Of a DNA stretch of 64,000 nt, positions 59,168-64,000 are shown piece by piece. This stretch comes from Nothopassalora personata (Eukaryota > Ascomycota > Dothideomycetes > Mycosphaerellales > Mycosphaerellaceae): contig CM066293.1 in NCBI GenBank assembly GCA_033816765.1, positions 4,154,001 through 4,218,000 on the forward strand. Direction: 5' to 3'. Position 1 is the stretch's first letter, and the number at the start of each line of letters is the position of its first letter. The translations under genes were made by a program, and so were the position numbers. The notes under the pieces are model-generated. The model was not told the origin of the DNA, did not search any database, and saw only the letters and a list, made by a program, of their open reading frames with translations.

Positions 59168-60632
59168 GTGGCAACGCGCGATTGGCATGCTGATGCTATC
59201 AACACTGCAGTCGGTCAATTTACGGATGTCGCACGCTCCAATACCTTACTCCAGCGTCTCAAAGGTCGGAGCAGTGAGCCCTACGAACTCGGTCGGCGTC
59301 TGTTCGAACAGTCTCAGCGGTATGACGAAGCACAGCTCGAACGCGATGCGAAGAAAGTGAGACGTAAGCTCGACTTTATGCTATTACCGCTGGTAGGTCT
59401 TGGACGAGCACACACATACGAGAATGGAACACTGATTGGTTGCGGATGTGCGGCACATACATGATCTCCTTCCTCGACAAACAGACTCTCAACTACTCCA
59501 ACGCCTACGGCCTCTAAGAAGATACCAAAATGACCAGGAGTGATTTCTTATAGGTTGTATTCGTACTAGTTATTAGCTGGCTACTTGCTGCATATCCGTG
59601 GAATCTGGCACTGCAAAGATGCCCTATCGGAAGACTCATCGGCTGCATGCTCTTCGTTTGGGACAGCGTGTGCATGTTGCAGGCCGCTGTCTTCAACTTC
59701 GGTGGCTTCTTCACTGTGCGCTTCTTCCTGGGAGGTCTGGAGGCGTGTATAAGTCCAGCCTTTACTTTCCTGACAGCCATGTTTTGGGAGATAGAAGAGC
59801 AGTCTATAAGGTCGAGCTTCTGGCTGGCCTGTAATGGGTTCCCGTCTATCATTGGTGCACTGCTGGCGTATGGATCTGGCAATGTTACGAATCTGATCAT
59901 TCCAAATTGGCAACTCATCTGCCTGATCGTCGGGTGCTCGACTATCGCTTGGGAATGCGCGGTGCGTAGCGAGATGAGTTGTATTACACATCACTGACGA
60001 TCCTGCAGATTGTGATTTTCCTGCTAGATGGACCACACAACGCAAGGATGCTCAATGTTGAGAAAGTGGTTGCCGTCTGGCGTATCTCACGAAACCGCAT
60101 CGGCCTCCAAGCAAAAGAGTTTCGGCGATACCAAGTCCTCGACCCGAATGTCTTGAACGGCGGCGTTGCCGACTTTACATCCGCATTGATTAAAGCCTTC
60201 GGCTACGATGCTCTACGTGCAAGCTTGATGCAGACACCTGGACGTGCGTTCGAGATCGTGGGCTGCATATTGTTTGGATATCTCTCCAGCTTTGAAGGTT
60301 GGCTCATGCCTAGCATTCATCTAAGCTGTCTTCCAGGCATGGTGGGTCTAATCGGCATTCTGACAATCAACATTGAACACAGACTCGCGCTGACTGCAAT
60401 GGCCTGGATTCAAAACGTCCTAGGTGCTCCTCTGATTTTCTGCTGGTGTCTTCCTAGAGTACACACCGCTTGCCACACGAAGCGAGCAACTGTGATAGGC
60501 ATATTTTTCGTGGCCTCCTGTGCTGGCAACATCGGTGGGCCTCATCTGTTCCTGGACGCCGAAATACTACGCTATCCAACTGCGATCAAAGGTCTACTAG
60601 GCGCATATGCACTTGAAGTGAATAGGTTATAG
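59168..60632 (+). pseudogene. MFS allantoate/nicotinate permease-like (ACS family) pseudogene
   Basis: The first part (LERDAKKVRRKLDFMLLPL) leads to an intron whose acceptor reads TTGCGG instead of TTGCAG before MCGTYMISFLDKQTLNYSN. A TAA then follows where Gln is expected after NAYGL. Later parts are AAYPWNLALQRCPIGRLIG, VCMLQAAVFNFGGFFTVRFF, EEQSIRSSFWLACNG, a normal 44-nt intron near 59960-60008, then DGPHNARML and FTSALIKAFGYDALRASLMQ. A helix region is missing around 60137-60160, and the C-terminus ends early at 60632. There is no ATG in frame at the start. The family imports organic anions such as allantoate or nicotinate. Confidence 0.8.
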
Positions 60633-61375
60633 GTCCGTGCCAGTGCACAAACTAGTTATGTAGAGGCCTTTCTTCCACCTTCGTGTACACACGATCAAGA
60701 CACATATACACACACACCACACCACACATCAATTTATGCTGCCATGATTGTGTTTACTACTGTGTATTAGGCACTCTGCTGGACGAGCAACAAACAACGA
60801 GATCGCCATGGAGAGCAACGAGCAGACTTGCTGGCTGAAGGCATGGAACGCTTCGTCAACTTGACAGATAGAGAGAACCATCACTTCAGGTATCGACTTT
60901 GATGCGGATCGCACGCCGTCGAGCCCAGTGAGGCGTGTCGGATATGTTTCGAGCGGCAAATCTTCGGTCAAACATGTGATCGTCCTCTGGCGTCACGTTG
61001 CAAAGCTGGCTTGTCCTAAAGATCTCGATTCCGCCGAGTGCATTAACTGTCGATTTGCCCGTTTCCAAGCGTGATTTGCAACCGTAACGCTTCTACGGGC
61101 TTCGTATAAATGCCATCCTTCCTCGTCCGTACGGGAGCACAACCATCTCGTGTGAGCGCCACTCCACTCCCGTGACACCAAGCAGGCACTGAGCACGTCC
61201 GTCTCGACACAGGTGAGCGATTCCGAAACGATTTCCCGTACCTTCAGACTGCAGCTGTGAAAGAGATCCTGATGGGTATCAGCGCCGTCATTCGAGATGC
61301 CGTCCAGAGACAATTCGTCCCTCGTCATATGTGCTGAACATTGTCTGAACAACGAGCAGACCCGCCCGTCGTATC
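60633..61375. other. Intergenic
   Basis: An ACACATATACACACACACCA-type short repeat lies around 60700-60728. No gene is supported. Confidence 0.45.
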
Positions 61376-61573
61376 ATGAACCAAAACCCCTATCAATCTC
61401 TCCAATTCTCAGCAGAGCTCCGAAACGACATCTGCGACCTCGCCTCCTTGTCAGCAAGTGGTCCAGAGCGGACTCGGACCAATCTCATAGCCACGAATGT
61501 CACGTACATCAACGCAAAGCGACGAGTACCGCCATCGCTACCCGCGCTCCTTGGCAAGTATACCTGTTACTGA
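61376..61573 (+). CDS. Possible 5' exon of a small F-box-like gene
   Basis: The ATG at 61376 opens MNQNPYQSLQFSAELRNDIC, resembling the start of many small fungal proteins with an F-box-like L-x-ELRNxIYDLA motif. The frame stops after 65 codons. A GT near 61558 could be a donor, but I could not follow a convincing second exon. Low support. Confidence 0.25.
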   Translation: MNQNPYQSLQFSAELRNDICDLASLSASGPERTRTNLIATNVTYINAKRRVPPSLPALLGKYTCY

Positions 61574-62563
61574 CCGGGAGCTCATAGACCCTCGCAAGAT
61601 TGCAGACATAGGCGTAAGCTTCTGTGTTCGGAGGAGTATGCGATGTGCGATGATGGCGCGCAGGGACACCTATCTACGGTAAGCTTAATCTTCGCATGAG
61701 AAGGGGGGCGAAAGTCTTGATACGGCCGCGTTGCGGTGTGTTGATTAGCTTGAAGGATGTACGTCTGGTGACGGGCCTCACGGCCTCGTGGCAGCCACGT
61801 GCTTACGGAAGTGGGACAGTGGAACCCGGCTGCATGGTCAGAGATGTGTGATGTCGCGACGAAACCCGTGGTGTCGACGACGGTCTGGCTCGATACTTTG
61901 CTGGCTGTGTGAGTTGTCAGTGGTGGATACAAGCCGGTGGCGGCGTGTATTGACAACTTCAAAGACAGCTTGCTTGGCTCTCGGTGGTTGGCTCTCCTTC
62001 TGGTAGACAAAAGCGGTCGTACAAGAGAAGACCCTTTTCCAAACTAGTGAAAAATAGAGAGTGTGGGGTACGGGGTTAGTGAAAGATGGGGAAGCCTGAC
62101 TGACTGCCGTCGACCACCTCCAGATTGCTGGTCTGCATAGCGTCCCTGATCGGAAAGCCATGGGCTCGGACCGCATGTAATATACAGGGTCGGAGAATTG
62201 GAGCTTCAAAGCGGTGCCGCGATCGCCAATCATGTCTGAAGTGCAGCTACCTAAACCTTCATTATTGCTCAAGCTGGACGGCACTAATCTTGTTGCAGCA
62301 GGACGGAACGATGCCAAGCATACCGATCGTCCAACTGCTGCCCCGACACGCGGTGCATCAAGGCCGATCGAAGTCGCCGACCACCAAGCAGCTCTACGAT
62401 CAACGATCAAACATTGGAAGCGAGGATGGCCATTCAACGGAAGAGGGGAAAGAGCTTCGAGCCTTTGCATGGAGCATATAGTGATATGGTTCGCACTGCA
62501 CGAGCGAAGTGGGATCGTTCTTCCTACCTGTACTTCTTGTAAGACACCATAGTCTCATTCATC
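61574..62563. other. Intergenic
   Basis: Open stretches on both strands overlap without recognisable motifs. The promoter of the MFS gene lies at its right end. Confidence 0.4.
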
Positions 62564-63590
62564 ATGGATGCTGAAAAGGCCACCGCCTACGACACCCTCC
62601 ACGTTGAAGAAGCGGGCCGACGTGGCTCCTCGAAAGCAGACACCCGCGACCCAGCAGACATTGAGAGCACCGTGCGAACGATGACCGCGCAGACGAGGCC
62701 AAAGGCCGCAACTCCGACAAGATCGATAAGAGGTATTGGCTCTCGGTGAACTACATCGGCACCATGTTCGCCATCGGAATGGCCTTCATGGGTGGTATCG
62801 GAGGTGGGTTGTGCTTGCGGCTCCAAAAGCACGTCAAGACGCTCTAACAATCCGTTCTAGGCTACGGCCTCATTGCCCCGGTCCTCTCCCAGATCAACGA
62901 AGACATTGGTCCGGACCCCAACATAAACTGGGTCCCCCTCGTCAATCTCGCTGGCGGCGCCGTCTTCTTCCTCATGGTAGGCCAACTTTCCGACATCTTC
63001 GGCCGACGCTGGTTCTTCATCTTCGGGAGCGGCTTGGCCCTCATCGGCTCCATAATCGGCGCAACGGCCCAGAATGTCAACACCCTCATTGGCGCGCAAG
63101 TCTTCATTGGAATCGCAGTCGCTTTCCAGCAATCCTTCTTCTGGGTACGTATTCCGACTAGAATCCCACTCCCTGAGACATTCTGAGACAGAGAGAGTGG
63201 TTTTAATCATTGTTCATTCAGGTCGTTGCGGAGATTGTGCCGATGAAGTATCGATATCTGGCGAACAGTTATTGCTACTTGATGACGACTCCTACGTCTC
63301 CCCTGGCTGCGAGGGTGGCGTTTAGTTTCCAGACTTATCCCGGGCAGTGGAGGAATAGTTTCTATTTTTTGATTGCGATTAATGCTATCAGTATGTTGGC
63401 GTGGTATCTGTTTTATCATCCGCCGACGTTTAGTATGTTGCATCGGAAGAAGTTGGCCAAGGACCTTCTCATTCACTTTGACTGGATTGGACTGGTGCTT
63501 TACTCTGGCGGACTTTGTATTCTCATTTTTGGACTGAACTGGGGCGGAGGGCTATATCCTTGGGACTCGGTTGGTGGGCACATGTCTGTG
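62564..63590 (+). pseudogene. MFS transporter (TRI12/siderophore-type, 14-TMS), frameshifted and truncated
   Basis: The ATG at 62564 gives MDAEKATAYDTLHVEEAGRR and a hydrophilic N-terminus. By about 62690 the coding frame has changed, and DEAKGRNSDKIDKRYWLSVN continues in the new frame. A 57-nt intron (62804-62860, GTGGGT...TTCTAG) and a 77-nt intron (63145-63221, GTACGT...TTCAG) are canonical. Membrane landmarks are FMGGIGGYGLIAPVLSQIN, VGQLSDIFGRRWFF, PMKYRYLANSYCYLMTTPTS and HFDWIGLVLYSGGLCILIFG. Homology ends after NWGGGLYPWDS near 63572, about half-way through a normal 14-helix protein. The frameshift and the abrupt end suggest a broken gene. A distant exon beyond the window cannot be excluded. 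Confidence 0.72.
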
Positions 63591-64000
63591 GCGCCTGCTC
63601 CAAGGTGCGTTGACACGCCAAGAACGGCACTCCTGCCGAGCGTTGGCTAGCGCTGCCGAAGATCTGTCTATCCCTGTCGTCTCGTCTCGTCTGCGCTGAA
63701 TCCACCCCACCCTCCAGCCTCATGAAGGTGCCGCTCCACCACCGCGATGCATCAATCAGTGTCGGTCGATCGCTTGCAGGTAAGAAAGAGTGTGTGAGTG
63801 CATTGCTTGTGTTTCTTCACTCTGTTACATCCCTCTCTACCTCTCCCTCCCTTGTCTGTTCCTGCAGCCAGCCGGAGGGCACTGTGATCCGCAGTGCTCG
63901 TCTATGCACCGACTTTCGCCACACACACCAATCGCCAAAGACGATTCGCTTCTACTGCGGCCATCTTAACGTGGCACCCGTCGGCTCTAGTTAGCAGCGG
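63591..64000. other. Sequence after the break in the MFS gene
   Basis: It no longer matches the transporter. A GGTAAGAAAG donor-like site lies near 63779 and a CTGCAG acceptor-like site near 63862, but no protein homology is visible. It may be an insertion. Confidence 0.35.

Overview
The window is nuclear DNA of a filamentous ascomycete (Pezizomycotina, most likely a Dothideomycete). Genes carry 49-79 nt GT-AG introns with CTGAC/CTAAC-like branch points. A long repeat block shows the CA-to-TA / TG-to-TA signature of repeat-induced point mutation (RIP). The gene set is typical of such fungi: rhodopsin-like membrane protein, alpha-dioxygenase, heme-thiolate peroxygenase, S10 carboxypeptidase, CorA-like protein, RRT8-like protein, LCMT, CNT and MFS transporters. 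I cannot name the species from sequence alone.

Layout. (1) 2-1155: the end of a three-exon membrane-protein gene. (2) About 1560-36980: a 35-kb block bounded by imperfect inverted repeats and heavily RIP-mutated, with later insertions that are not mutated. Its old core holds a decayed DUF6589-type gene (plus strand) and a decayed RecQ-type helicase gene (minus strand). The helicase is split by a complete Ty3/Gypsy element (Gypsy-1, 14304-20931, identical 197-bp LTRs, TSD GTTAC) and by an older RIP-decayed Gypsy (Gypsy-2, 21434-34252, 409-bp LTRs, TSD AACGA). Gypsy-2 itself contains a Ty1/Copia element (26340-31672, 266-bp LTRs, TSD GTTAT) and a solo LTR of its own family (33145-33553, TSD CGCTT). 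A TIR-bounded DNA element with a decayed HTH/integrase-like gene lies at 8480-13386. (3) 37492-64000: ordinary gene space, followed from 57 kb by a run of broken transporter and adenylation-domain genes.

The most unusual observation is that both Gypsy elements carry an extra gene on the strand opposite to gag-pol, between the end of pol and the 3' LTR. Each encodes a small cysteine-cluster protein. In the young Gypsy-1 it is intact and has two introns (209 aa). In Gypsy-2 it is RIP-decayed and interrupted by the solo LTR, yet its frame closes exactly when the LTR and one target duplication are disregarded. Other structural points are a GGGAAAA slippery heptamer at the Gypsy-1 gag-pol overlap, inside a 99-bp triplication, and a Copia primer-binding site that matches the anticodon region of initiator tRNA.

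Functionally, the divergent alpha-dioxygenase and peroxygenase genes (37.5-40.9 kb) form a plausible oxylipin pair. An SRA-YDG protein (45.9-46.7 kb) could read methylated DNA. The 57-61 kb pseudogenes look like a decayed metabolite or transport locus.
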